The notes under the pieces are model-generated. The model was not told the DNA's origin. It saw only the letters and a program-made list of their open reading frames with translations, and made no database searches. Shown here in pieces: positions 49,789 to 59,263 of a stretch of DNA of 64,000 nt. Position numbers and translations under genes: made by a program. Every line of letters begins with the position of its first letter. Position 1 is the stretch's first letter. Source of the stretch: an uncultured Pseudomonadota bacterium (lineage in GTDB: Bacteria > Pseudomonadota > Alphaproteobacteria > UBA9219); assembly GCA_903919315.1 (NCBI GenBank), contig CAIXHP010000032.1:96899-160898 (forward strand). The letters are read 5' to 3'.

Positions 49789-50826
49789 CTAGCCCGGACT
49801 CAGTTCGTTCGTCAGGCAATGAACGCCGCCACCCGCGCCCTTGGGGCCGATGCGGCGGTAACAAGCCGGATCGTGCGCGCACCAGTCCGCACCGATGTCC
49901 TTCTCCTGCGGCGCGTTGACGATATAACCGTGTTTCTGCTCAAGCGTCCGCCGCAAATCGGGGCTGCACGAGGTCATAAAGAGCGTGTTGCCGACGGCGA
50001 TCAAATTCGTCGCCATCCCCTCGGCATCGCGGCGGGAAACGGTGATGAGTCGCTTTGAACTGACTCGCCGAACCAACGCTTGATAACCCTCGGCATCATC
50101 GCCGCCGTTATTCCCCAGCGTAGTCGAAACCAGAAATTCGCCGCGCGGCAACATGGGCGAAAGTCCAAAACTGAGGCGAACATGCGTCCGATCCGTCCTG
50201 ACAGGAACAAAGGAGAGCCTATCCCCATGAGCATCCCGCATGCGACTAAACAACGAGCAGGAAAAATCAGGAGATGTATTGTTACGACGGCTCCAATAGA
50301 CCGTGTGGGCATTCGGATCGGCAATGAGATCGCCGCCCCTGAAGAAAACATCGTCAAACAGAATGGCATCCTGCCCCAGCCCGCGCAGCGCATACCCAAT
50401 CGCGTAAACGCCGACCGCGTCGCGATCCCGCCAACCATCCTGATAGGGGAAAGCGAAATCGTCTTGGTCGCGCTTGGCCGGATTGAGGACATGGGCGACA
50501 GTTCCGTACCGGAAATACGCATCCCGCGCCCACACAGAGAACGGCGCATCGGCGAGATCGGCATGAACGACCTGCACGCCGCTTCGCGTCAAACTTTCCG
50601 TAAGCGCAAGCAGCTTCATGCGATCCGTAACTTCCAGTTCAACGCTCTTCCACAACATCATGATTTTTTGCGAGCCCATGTCAGGATCGTGCGTCACGAC
50701 GACAGGGGGCCGCGCGCACCCCGCCTCGACCGCCGCCAGCGAGAGAACAGCGAGTTCCTCGGCAGAGCCAAGACCGTCCTGCCGAATTTCGCGCGCCACA
50801 TGGGTCAATCGTTCGCTGTTGAGCAT
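49789..50826 (-). CDS. Pentein-fold guanidine-modifying enzyme (arginine deiminase/amidinotransferase superfamily)
   Basis: FSVWARDAYFRYG, FFRGGDLIADPN, C-terminal GAGGGVHCLTNELSPG with catalytic Cys motif. Start MLNSERL at 50826. Confidence 0.82.
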   Translation of the reverse strand: MLNSERLTHVAREIRQDGLGSAEELAVLSLAAVEAGCARPPVVVTHDPDMGSQKIMMLWKSVELEVTDRMKLLALTESLTRSGVQVVHADLADAPFSVWARDAYFRYGTVAHVLNPAKRDQDDFAFPYQDGWRDRDAVGVYAIGYALRGLGQDAILFDDVFFRGGDLIADPNAHTVYWSRRNNTSPDFSCSLFSRMRDAHGDRLSFVPVRTDRTHVRLSFGLSPMLPRGEFLVSTTLGNNGGDDAEGYQALVRRVSSKRLITVSRRDAEGMATNLIAVGNTLFMTSCSPDLRRTLEQKHGYIVNAPQEKDIGADWCAHDPACYRRIGPKGAGGGVHCLTNELSPG

Positions 50827-50961
50827 CGGGAGCCTCCTTGCTGGATGAGGGGGAGAAAAGCCGCCAACGGCCAAGCGAACCCTGCCCCCCAAAAAAGGCG
50901 ATAATGCGAACGGTGTCTATCTCTTAACCCAGCCAAAACAAGGGTTAATGCGGAAACGCGC

Positions 50962-51864
50962 CTAACGATCCATCGCCGCTTTGAACTTCGGCACGTTGTT
51001 TTTGAACATGTCGAGATAGCTCGGCGCGGAGCCGTCGGCATCGGACAACGAGTCGGAATAAAGAGTCCCCCCCACCGTCGCGCCGGAATCCTCGGCGATC
51101 TGGCGGATCAGGCGCGGGTTGGTCATGTTCTCAAGAAACACCGTCTTGATGCCCTCGTCCTTGATCTGCCGGATCAGCGCGGCAACGTCCGATGCGGCGG
51201 CGGCCTCGTCGTTCATCCCAAGCGGAGCCAGAAATGTCACGCCATAAGCCTCGCCGAAATAACCAAAGGCATCATGGCTGGTAACAATCTTGCGCCGCTC
51301 CTCGGAGATAGATTCGAACTGCTCGCGAATGGATTTATCCATCGCCTTCAGTTCCGCGTCATAGGCCGTCGCGCGTTTGCGGATCGCCTCGGCCTGCTCC
51401 GGCACAGCCGCCATCAAAGCCCCGGCGATATTGCGGACATACAGCCGCCCATTGCGTAAATCCTGCCACGCATGAGGGTCATAGGCCACCTTGCCGTCAT
51501 GCTCCATCACGCGCAATTTCACGCCCGCCGAAGCCACCAACAGCCGCGCCTTCGAGCCGGAAGCCTCGATGATCCTGCCTATCCAGCCTTCCAGACCAAG
51601 ACCGTTGATGGCGATGATGTCCGCTGCGGCGACGGCCTTCGCGTCCTCCGGCGTGGGTTGATAGCCGTGCGCGTCGCTGTCCGGCCCGACCAGCACCGTC
51701 ACCGCCACCGCGTCGCCGCCCACCTGCTTTACCATATCGCCAAGAATGCTGAAGCTCGCCACCACCCGCAACGGCGGTTTGTCGGCGGCCCACACTTGAT
51801 GGCCGTGCCACGGCGCGGCCATCAGGCAAAGAAGGACCACAAGCGCCCAGCCACCTTTGTTCAT
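50962..51864 (-). CDS. znuA: Zinc ABC transporter substrate-binding protein
   Basis: RVVASFSILGDMVKQVGGDAVAVTVLVGPDSDAHGYQPTPED; YDPHAWQD; SHDAFGYF; signal peptide. Confidence 0.92.
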   Translation of the reverse strand: MNKGGWALVVLLCLMAAPWHGHQVWAADKPPLRVVASFSILGDMVKQVGGDAVAVTVLVGPDSDAHGYQPTPEDAKAVAAADIIAINGLGLEGWIGRIIEASGSKARLLVASAGVKLRVMEHDGKVAYDPHAWQDLRNGRLYVRNIAGALMAAVPEQAEAIRKRATAYDAELKAMDKSIREQFESISEERRKIVTSHDAFGYFGEAYGVTFLAPLGMNDEAAAASDVAALIRQIKDEGIKTVFLENMTNPRLIRQIAEDSGATVGGTLYSDSLSDADGSAPSYLDMFKNNVPKFKAAMDR

Positions 51865-51903
51865 GCGATGTCTCCCCGGATTTTTTCTTGCCGTCGGAGC
51901 GTA

Positions 51904-51918
51904 TGTTATACTATAACA
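51904..51918. promoter_or_regulatory. Zur box (TGTTATACTATAACA)
   Basis: Perfect 15-bp palindrome between divergent znuA and zur; resembles known Zur/Fur-type boxes. Confidence 0.85.
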
Positions 51919-51953
51919 CGCGTCAAGAAATCTCATCCCAGCGCCCGCGAGCC

Positions 51954-52349
51954 ATGACCGACCTATCGCCGCAAAACCGCAAAGTCCTCGCCCTGTTGCA
52001 AGCGGCGGACAAACCTTTGTCGGCCTACGACATCCTCGCCAAGCTGCGCCGTCACGGCCTTCGTTCGCCGCCCACGATTTACCGCGCGTTGGAACAGTTG
52101 ATGCGCTGCGGCCTCGCCCATCGGCTGGAATCCCTCAACGCCTTTGTCGCCTGCCAACAACATGACGGCGCGCACGACCACGCCGGTTCCTTCGCCATCT
52201 GCACGCAGTGCGGCGCGGTGCAGGAAATCGAAGACCCGGCGCTGCTCAAAACCATCAAAAAGCTCGGCGCGAAATTTCTCGCTCAGATGAACAAAGGCGT
52301 GTTCGAATTGTCCGGCACCTGCCACGCCTGCGTCGGCAAGCGAAAGTGA
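51954..52349 (+). CDS. zur: Fur-family zinc uptake regulator
   Basis: LSAYDILAKLRRHGLRSPPTIYRALEQLMRCGLAHRLESLNAFVACQQHDGAHDHAGSFAICTQCGAVQEI. Confidence 0.93.
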   Translation: MTDLSPQNRKVLALLQAADKPLSAYDILAKLRRHGLRSPPTIYRALEQLMRCGLAHRLESLNAFVACQQHDGAHDHAGSFAICTQCGAVQEIEDPALLKTIKKLGAKFLAQMNKGVFELSGTCHACVGKRK

Positions 52350-52356
52350 GCCGCGC

Positions 52357-52446
52357 ATGTTTTATATGAGCCTCGCGCAACGCCTCGCTCTCGCCGCCTT
52401 GTTGGCAGGTTGCGCCGTCCTGCTGGCGCTCTGGGCGCTGTCATGA
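52357..52446 (+). CDS. 29-aa hydrophobic microprotein between zur and znuC
   Basis: MFYMSLAQRLALAALLAGCAVLLALWALS*; starts 8 nt after the zur stop and overlaps znuC ATG by ATGA; not in ORF track. Confidence 0.5.
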   Translation: MFYMSLAQRLALAALLAGCAVLLALWALS

Positions 52447-53231
52447 CCGCCATCGAGCCGCAAATCACGCTGGAAAACGTGACCGTACACTACGGCCAGC
52501 GCCAAGCGCTGCACGACGTGTCCGGCACCTTTGGCGCGGGATCGCTGACCGCCGTCGCCGGACCGAACGGCGCGGGAAAAAGCACGCTGCTGAAAGCCAT
52601 CGCGGGCATCATCAAACCGCGCAGCGGAACCATCACCCTCTGCCGCGACTGCGCCCGCAACATCGCCTATATGCCGCAAAACGCCGCCATTGCCCGCGAT
52701 TTTCCCATGTCCGTCCTGATGGCGGTCTGCACCGGTTTCTGGCCCGAAGCAGGAAACCGGCACGGCATCACCGCCGCGATGAAAGCCCGCGCCCGCGCCG
52801 CGCTGGCCGAAGTCGGTCTGGCCGGATTCGAAAACCGCCAGATCGCCGAACTCTCCGGCGGCCAGTTCCAGCGCATGCTGTTTGCGCGCGTGATGCTGCA
52901 GGACGCCTCGATCATCCTGCTCGACGAACCCTTTGCCGCCGTGGACGCGGAAACCACCGCCAAGTTGATCCAGATTCTTCTCGGCTGGCACCGCGAAGGC
53001 CGCACCATCGTTTGCGTGTTGCACGACCTGTTGCTGATCCGCAAATACTTCCCCGAATCCTTTCTGCTCGCCGGAAAATGCCTCGGACGCGGCCACACGC
53101 ACAGCCTGTTCCAGCAAAAACTCCTCTCCTTCGATCTCGACATGGCCGAACTGCTCGGCCCCGGCGAAAGCGAAGCACACCCGCATCACCACAACCACAG
53201 TCACGATCATCATGATCACGACCATCACTGA
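52443..53231 (+). CDS. znuC: Zinc ABC transporter ATPase with His-rich C-terminus
   Basis: AVAGPNGAGKSTLLKAIAG, ELSGGQFQRMLFARVMLQDASIILLDEPFAAVD; tail HPHHHNHSHDHHDHDHH. Confidence 0.94.
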   Translation: MTAIEPQITLENVTVHYGQRQALHDVSGTFGAGSLTAVAGPNGAGKSTLLKAIAGIIKPRSGTITLCRDCARNIAYMPQNAAIARDFPMSVLMAVCTGFWPEAGNRHGITAAMKARARAALAEVGLAGFENRQIAELSGGQFQRMLFARVMLQDASIILLDEPFAAVDAETTAKLIQILLGWHREGRTIVCVLHDLLLIRKYFPESFLLAGKCLGRGHTHSLFQQKLLSFDLDMAELLGPGESEAHPHHHNHSHDHHDHDHH

Positions 53232-54078
53232 CTTTCTGTTCACGCCCTTCGCCGATTACGCCTTCATGCGTCGCGCCCTCGCGGCATGCGCGGTGCTGGC
53301 GTTGGGCGGAACGCCGCTCGGCGTGTTCATGACCTTGCGCCGCATGACGCTCGTCGGCGACGCCATGTCGCACGCCATCCTCCCCGGAGTCGCGGTGGCT
53401 TTTCTGGCCTTTGGCCTGTCGGTCTGGCCCATGACGCTGGGCGGATTAGCGACCGGCATCGCCGTCGCCTTCATCGCCAGCCTGTTGACGCGCTACACGC
53501 AGCTCAAGGAAGACTCCGCCTTCGCCCTGCTCTACCTGCTGTCGATCGCGACGGGCGTGACGCTTGTTTCGCTGAAAAGCTCCGGAGCCGACCTTCTGCA
53601 CCTGCTGTTCGGCGATATTCTGGCCATCGACCGCGAAGCCTTGTTGCTGGTCACGGCGGCCACCTGCCTGTCGCTGGGCGTGATCGCGGCGTTGTACCGG
53701 CAGATGGTGATCGAATGCTTTGACCCCGACTTCCTGAAATCCACGCTCCACGGCGGCAACGCCGCCAACGCGGCGTTTTTCGTCCTGCTGATGGTCAATT
53801 TGATCGCGGCGTTTCAGGCGTTGGGGACGCTGATGGCGCTCGGCCTCATGATCCTGCCCGCCATCGCGGCGCGGTTCTGGACGCGCAACATCGATGCGGC
53901 CATGCCGCTCAGCATCGCGTTCGCGCTGTTCGCTTCGGTGACGGGCCTGCTCGTGTCCTATCACGGCAAAATCCCCGCCGGGCCTGCCGTGGTTTTGGTG
54001 GCCGGTACGATGGGATTTGTGTCAGCCTGCTTAGGCCGCTACGGCAGCGTACGCAGCAACCTGTCCGAGCGCGGCTGA
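53212..54078 (+). CDS. znuB: Zinc ABC transporter permease
   Basis: TLRRMTLVGDAMSHAILPGVAVAFLAFG; many TM segments; overlaps znuC. Confidence 0.93.
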   Translation: MITTITDFLFTPFADYAFMRRALAACAVLALGGTPLGVFMTLRRMTLVGDAMSHAILPGVAVAFLAFGLSVWPMTLGGLATGIAVAFIASLLTRYTQLKEDSAFALLYLLSIATGVTLVSLKSSGADLLHLLFGDILAIDREALLLVTAATCLSLGVIAALYRQMVIECFDPDFLKSTLHGGNAANAAFFVLLMVNLIAAFQALGTLMALGLMILPAIAARFWTRNIDAAMPLSIAFALFASVTGLLVSYHGKIPAGPAVVLVAGTMGFVSACLGRYGSVRSNLSERG

Positions 54079-54082
54079 AAGC

Positions 54083-54325
54083 CTATTGCTTGTTGATCTG
54101 ATCGACCACATAGCCGGTGCCTGCGCCGACCGCGCCGCCGATGGCCGCGCCGCAAGCCACGCAACCGCCCATCATCACCGTTCCCACCGCGCCGACCGTC
54201 GTGCCGATGGCCGCGCCGGTCAAAACGCGTTGCTGGGTCGGCGACATCTCGCTGCACCCCGCCAGAGCCAGAATGCAAAGCGCGGCCAAACCCGCGCGCC
54301 ATGAAATCGTTGCCTGATGCGTCAT
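54083..54325 (-). CDS. Glycine-zipper lipoprotein
   Basis: LCILALAGCSEMSPTQQRVLTGAAIGTTVGAVGTVMMGGCVACGAAIGGAVGAGTGYVVDQINKQ. Confidence 0.85.
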   Translation of the reverse strand: MTHQATISWRAGLAALCILALAGCSEMSPTQQRVLTGAAIGTTVGAVGTVMMGGCVACGAAIGGAVGAGTGYVVDQINKQ

Positions 54326-54393
54326 GATGCCTCGCTTCGTATCAAGAAAAAGGATTATAGCCGTCAGTAGAGCTTCAACAGATTGAAAATGCG

Positions 54394-57300
54394 TTAACGC
54401 TTCGCTCCACGCCGCCACCGCGAGGCCCGTTCCAGATACAAATACACGACAGGCGTGATGTAAAGCGTGAGCGCCTGCGAGGTGATCAATCCCCCCACAA
54501 CGGCAAGGCCCAAAGGCTGGCGCAACTCGGCCCCCGTGCCGAACCCGATGGCAATCGGCAGCGTTCCAAACAAAGCAGCCATGGTCGTCATCATGATGGG
54601 CCGAAACCGCAAAACGCAGGCCTGATAAATCGCCTCCTCCGCCGACACGCCCTCTTGCCGCGCCGTGATCGCGAAATCGACCATCAGAATAGCATTCTTC
54701 TTGACGATGCCGATCAGCAGAATGATGCCGATGATGGCGATGACGCTCAGCTCGACCTTGAACAGCCACAGCGTAGCAAGAGCGCCCAGCCCCGCCGAAG
54801 GCAGCCCCGACAAGATCGTAATAGGATGGATAAAGCTTTCGTACAACATCCCCAAAATGATGTAGATCACAAGAATCGACAACAGCACCAGAAAGCCCAT
54901 CCCCGCCGCCGAACTTTGAAACGCCTGCGCCGTGCCCTGGAAACTGGTCGCCACCGTGTCGGGAAGCCCCATCTGGCGCTCCGACGCATGGATACGGTCC
55001 ACCGCCTCACCCAACGCGAACTCCGGCTCCAAATTGAACGAGAGCGTCACGGCGGGCATCTGCCCCTGATGATTAACCGACAACGGCCCCGTCGTCTGCA
55101 CCAACGTCACCAACGTATCAAACGGGATCAGCTTGCCGTCCTTGCCGCGCACATACAGTTTCTTGATATCGTCCGGCACGCGCTGCGCCGCATCCGCGAC
55201 TTCGAGGATGACCTGATATGAGTTCGACGGCTTGTACAACGTCGCGACCTGCGCGTTGCCAAAAGCGGCATAGAGCGTCTGGCGCACATCGTCAAAACTG
55301 ACACCGAGGCTGGCGGCTTTGTCACGGTCGATGGACACCAGCGCCTCAAGGCTCCTCATTTGCAAATCGGTGGTCACATCGAGGAAGCCTTTTTCTTTAG
55401 CCAACGAACGTTCCAACTTGCCCGCCCATTCGTACAGTTCTTCCAGATTGTTGGATTGCATCGTGTATTGATATTGGCTCTTGGAAGGTCGCCCGCCGAT
55501 CTGGATATTCTGCACCGGCTGCATAAACACATTCACGCCCTGAAGCTTGCCCAGCTTCGCGCGCAAACGGCGGATCACCTCGGACGCAGGCGGGCGTTCA
55601 CTCGGCGGCTTCAGGCCCAGAAACAACCGCCCGGAGTTCAACGCGCCGCGCCCGCCGCCCAAAGCGTAAAACACATTGTCCACGGCGGGGTCGTCGCCGA
55701 TCATCGCCGCCACCTGCTTTTGCTTCTCCACCATCGCGTCAAAGGAAATGTCCTGCGCCGCCTCGCTGGAGGCAAAGATAAATCCCGTGTCTTCCACCGG
55801 GAAAAAACCCTTGGGCATCGCGCCAAAGCCCCAAACCGTCGCGCCGAGGGTGAGGAACGTCACCAACAGCATGATCCGCCGATGGCGCAACACAAAGCGC
55901 AGCGATGTCCCGTACCCGTTCAACATCCCCTGAAACCCGCGTTCCAGAACGCGCCCCAAACGCGACTCGCGCTCGCCTTCGCGATGCGGCTTGAGCCACC
56001 GGCTGCACAGCATCGGTGTCAAAGTCAGCGACACAAAGCCGGACACCAGAATGGCGATGCTGATCGTCACCGCAAATTCGCGGAACAACCGTCCGACGAT
56101 CCCGCCCATGAAGATGACCGGAATAAACACGGCCACCAGCGACAAGGTGATGCTGATGATCGTAAAGCCGATCTCGCGCGAACCCTTCAGCGCGGCCTCG
56201 AACGGCTTCATGCCCTGCTCGATGTAGCGCACGATGTTTTCCAGCATGACAATCGCGTCGTCGACGACAAAGCCGACGCACAGCGTAAGCGCCAGCAACG
56301 AAACATTGTTGATGCTGAAACCCAACACCGCCATGCCCGCATAAGTGGCGATGATCGACAACGGCACGACAACGGCGGGAATCAACGTCGCCGACACGCG
56401 CCGCAGAAACAGGAAAATGACCAGAATGACCAGACCGACGGTCAGCTTGAGCGTGAACTGCACATCCGCCAACGATTGCCGCACCGCCACCGAACGGTCG
56501 AACAACGGAGTCATCGTCACCGACGGCGGCAACTGGGAACGGAACACCGGCAACAACTTGCGCACCCGCTCCACCACCTCAACCGTGTTGGCATCCGGCT
56601 GGCGTTGAATAGCGACGACAACGGCTCTGTTGCCATTGATCGCGCCAAACGTGCGCGTGTCCTCGACCGAATCCGTCACCGTGGCGATGTCCTGCAACCG
56701 CACCGGAGCGCCGTTGCGCCACGTCACGACGAGCGGCCGAAAGCTCGATGCGTCGTCCGGTTGGCCCGCGACATTGAGATTAAACAGCTGCCGCTCGCCG
56801 CTGATCACCCCGGCGGGCGCGTTGGATGCCAACGCGCTGATCGCCTGCTTCACTTCGCTGAAACTCAAGTCATGCGCGGCCAAGGCCTGCGGATCGGCCT
56901 GTATCCGCACCGCGTATTTCTGCGAACCGTAAATCTGCACCTGCGCCACGCCAGGCAGCGTCGAGATGCGCTGCGAAATCAGCGTATCAGCGTATTCGTT
57001 GACCTGCGCCTGCGACAAAGTATCGGACGACACGGCGATGAACAGAATGGGCTGGTCGGCGGGATTGACCTTTTGGAACGACGGCGGTGTAGTCATTTCG
57101 GGCGGCAAGCGGCGCAGCGTCGCCGAAATCGCCGTCTGCACATCCAGCGCCGCGCCGTCGATGTTGCGGTCAAGGTCAAACTGAAGCGTGATCTGCGTCG
57201 AGCCGAGATAACTCGACGATGTCATGGAATCGACGCCCGCGATGGTGGAAAACTGCCGCTCCAAAGGCAACGCGACCGACGAAGCCATCGTCTCAGGACT

Positions 57301-57462
57301 AGCCCCCGGCAAACTGGCCGAGACCTGAATGACGGGAAAATCGACGCGCGGCAAAGCGCTGACCGCCAGCGTCCTGTACCCCGCCAACCCCATCACGACA
57401 ATCGCCAACGTCAAAAGAGTCGTAAAAACCGGACGATGAATGCAGAACGCGGAAATATTCAC
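54394..57462 (-). CDS. RND efflux transporter permease (MdtB/C-like)
   Basis: MNISAFCIHRPVFTTLLTLAIVVMGLAGYRTLAVSALPRVDFPVIQVSASLPGASPETMASSVALPLE. Confidence 0.96.
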   Translation of the reverse strand: MNISAFCIHRPVFTTLLTLAIVVMGLAGYRTLAVSALPRVDFPVIQVSASLPGASPETMASSVALPLERQFSTIAGVDSMTSSSYLGSTQITLQFDLDRNIDGAALDVQTAISATLRRLPPEMTTPPSFQKVNPADQPILFIAVSSDTLSQAQVNEYADTLISQRISTLPGVAQVQIYGSQKYAVRIQADPQALAAHDLSFSEVKQAISALASNAPAGVISGERQLFNLNVAGQPDDASSFRPLVVTWRNGAPVRLQDIATVTDSVEDTRTFGAINGNRAVVVAIQRQPDANTVEVVERVRKLLPVFRSQLPPSVTMTPLFDRSVAVRQSLADVQFTLKLTVGLVILVIFLFLRRVSATLIPAVVVPLSIIATYAGMAVLGFSINNVSLLALTLCVGFVVDDAIVMLENIVRYIEQGMKPFEAALKGSREIGFTIISITLSLVAVFIPVIFMGGIVGRLFREFAVTISIAILVSGFVSLTLTPMLCSRWLKPHREGERESRLGRVLERGFQGMLNGYGTSLRFVLRHRRIMLLVTFLTLGATVWGFGAMPKGFFPVEDTGFIFASSEAAQDISFDAMVEKQKQVAAMIGDDPAVDNVFYALGGGRGALNSGRLFLGLKPPSERPPASEVIRRLRAKLGKLQGVNVFMQPVQNIQIGGRPSKSQYQYTMQSNNLEELYEWAGKLERSLAKEKGFLDVTTDLQMRSLEALVSIDRDKAASLGVSFDDVRQTLYAAFGNAQVATLYKPSNSYQVILEVADAAQRVPDDIKKLYVRGKDGKLIPFDTLVTLVQTTGPLSVNHQGQMPAVTLSFNLEPEFALGEAVDRIHASERQMGLPDTVATSFQGTAQAFQSSAAGMGFLVLLSILVIYIILGMLYESFIHPITILSGLPSAGLGALATLWLFKVELSVIAIIGIILLIGIVKKNAILMVDFAITARQEGVSAEEAIYQACVLRFRPIMMTTMAALFGTLPIAIGFGTGAELRQPLGLAVVGGLITSQALTLYITPVVYLYLERASRWRRGAKR

Positions 57463-58583
57463 GGCGCGACCTCCACCGTGGCCCCATCCGTCACGCGCAG
57501 CAAACCATCGGTGATGACGCGGTCGCCTTCGGCCACGCCGCTCTTCACGACGACGCGATCATCGACCATCCGCTCCACCACGATGCCGCGCCGCGCGGCC
57601 TTGCCGCTCGTCGCATCGACGACAAAGACAAACGGACTGTCCTGCCCGCCCTGCAACGCCGTCGCGGGAAACACCACAGCATCCTTGATCGCGCCAAGGC
57701 CGAGGCTGACATTGACGAACATGCCCGGCCACAGCTTTTCGTCCGCATTGTCAAAGACCGCCCGCGCCACGAACGTGCCACTGCTGGCATCAATGGCGTT
57801 GTCGATGTAGCCAAGATGCCCCACCGCCACAATCCCGCTGTCAGGCCGCCGCGCCTGAACCGTCACGTCGCCCGCCGCCATGCTCGCCTTGACGGCATCG
57901 AAATAGCGCTGCGGCACCGCGAATTGCACCAGCGCGGGCGCGACCTGATTGATCGTCACCAGCGGCTGCGCGTCGTTGGCCTTGACGTTGTTGCCCGCCG
58001 TCGCGTTGATGGTTCCGGCGCGTCCCGTGATCGGCGCTTTGATGACGGTATAGTCCAACTGCACCTCCATCGTGCGCAACGCGGCGCGCGTCGCGGCAAC
58101 CGTGGCTTCCTGAGCGTCAAAAGCGGCCTTGTCCTGATCCAGCTTTTCCCGCGTCGCATAGCCGCGCTCGGCCAGCTTGATCGAACGCTCGTACTGCGAT
58201 TTCGCGTTCACCAGTTGCGCCTCGTCGCGCTTGAGATTGGCGCTCATCTGCGCCCACTGGGTCTTGATGGAACGGTCGTCCAGCACGAACAGGACATCGC
58301 CCTGCTGCACATGGTCGCCGTCGCGAAACTTCACCGCCGCGATCAGGGAATCGAGCCGCGACTTTACCGCGACGCTCTGGTTGGGATAAACCGTCGCCAC
58401 CAGCTCGACCGTCAACGGCACATCCTTGCGCTCGACCGTTGCCGCCGTCACGCGAACAACCTGAGGCCCCTGCGCCTTGCCGGAATCCTTCGGCGCGAAC
58501 GGCCCCCACGCCATGCGCCACGCGACCCCCGTCGCCAGAGCCAGAACCAAAAGCAGAATAACGATATATCGCGCGATTTTCAT
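57459..58583 (-). CDS. RND efflux periplasmic adaptor (MFP)
   Basis: VNQSVAVKSRLDSLI-type hairpin region, LDYTVIKAPITGRAGTINATAGNNVKAND; upstream of the permease gene. Confidence 0.95.
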   Translation of the reverse strand: MKIARYIVILLLVLALATGVAWRMAWGPFAPKDSGKAQGPQVVRVTAATVERKDVPLTVELVATVYPNQSVAVKSRLDSLIAAVKFRDGDHVQQGDVLFVLDDRSIKTQWAQMSANLKRDEAQLVNAKSQYERSIKLAERGYATREKLDQDKAAFDAQEATVAATRAALRTMEVQLDYTVIKAPITGRAGTINATAGNNVKANDAQPLVTINQVAPALVQFAVPQRYFDAVKASMAAGDVTVQARRPDSGIVAVGHLGYIDNAIDASSGTFVARAVFDNADEKLWPGMFVNVSLGLGAIKDAVVFPATALQGGQDSPFVFVVDATSGKAARRGIVVERMVDDRVVVKSGVAEGDRVITDGLLRVTDGATVEVAP

Positions 58584-59032
58584 AAGCCCAGCTCGCCGCT
58601 AAGGTTGATTTTCATCTTGGAAAGCCCCTTCAGAAGAAGCTTATGCTCCTCCTGCGAAAAGCCGCGCAAGGCTTCGCGGCGCGTTTCCATCCCAAACGCC
58701 CGCATGCGCCGCACCACAGGCTCCACGCGCGGTGTCAGGAACAAACGCCGCACGCGGCGATCCGTCTTGTCCGGCGCGCGCCGCACCCACCCTGCCGCTT
58801 CCAAACGATCCAGAAGTCGCGTGAGCGTGATCGGCTTGACCTCCAGCTTATCAGCCAGTTCCGCCTGACTGAGGCCCGGTGCGCGACGTAGAACGCTCAA
58901 CGCCTGCCACTGCGACCGCGTCAGGCCTAGAACCTGTGTGCGTTGCTCAAACCGACGGCGCAGCAACCGCGCCACCTCGTGGAGCAGCAACGCCTCGTTC
59001 GCCTTGTCGTCGCCCCTCAACCAAGCCGTCAT
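58580..59032 (-). CDS. MarR family transcriptional regulator
   Basis: LTRSQWQALSVLRRAPGLSQAELADKLEVKPITLTRLLDRLEAAGWVRRAPDKTDRRVRRLFLTP. Confidence 0.92.
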   Translation of the reverse strand: MTAWLRGDDKANEALLLHEVARLLRRRFEQRTQVLGLTRSQWQALSVLRRAPGLSQAELADKLEVKPITLTRLLDRLEAAGWVRRAPDKTDRRVRRLFLTPRVEPVVRRMRAFGMETRREALRGFSQEEHKLLLKGLSKMKINLSGELGL

Positions 59033-59094
59033 GTCCGCTCCGCGCCGTTCGGCCCAAAGTATCACGCGCCGGTTAAACGCAAGTCAAGAGATGA

Positions 59095-59106
59095 TAAGCT
59101 AGCTTA
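59095..59106. promoter_or_regulatory. Candidate MarR operator (TAAGCTAGCTTA)
   Basis: 12-bp perfect palindrome 62 bp upstream of the marR-type gene start. Confidence 0.55.
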
Positions 59107-59263
59107 CGATAGCTCCCCGCCACGTCCGCGCCCAAGCCCAACCATAACCGTCTGATTTAGAAAGACATTCCCCGCATTTTCCCTTTGCCCTGCGGCGCGG
59201 CGAATGCTAGCTTTCTCTTCCGTATATTTCTCCTGAACCTTTTCCAGAAACGAAGGTTGCGCC

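Noticed and set aside
55360-57810. 816-aa plus-strand ORF opposite the RND permease
   Set aside because: Arg/His-rich shadow ORF from high-GC codon bias; the minus-strand RND reading is unambiguous.
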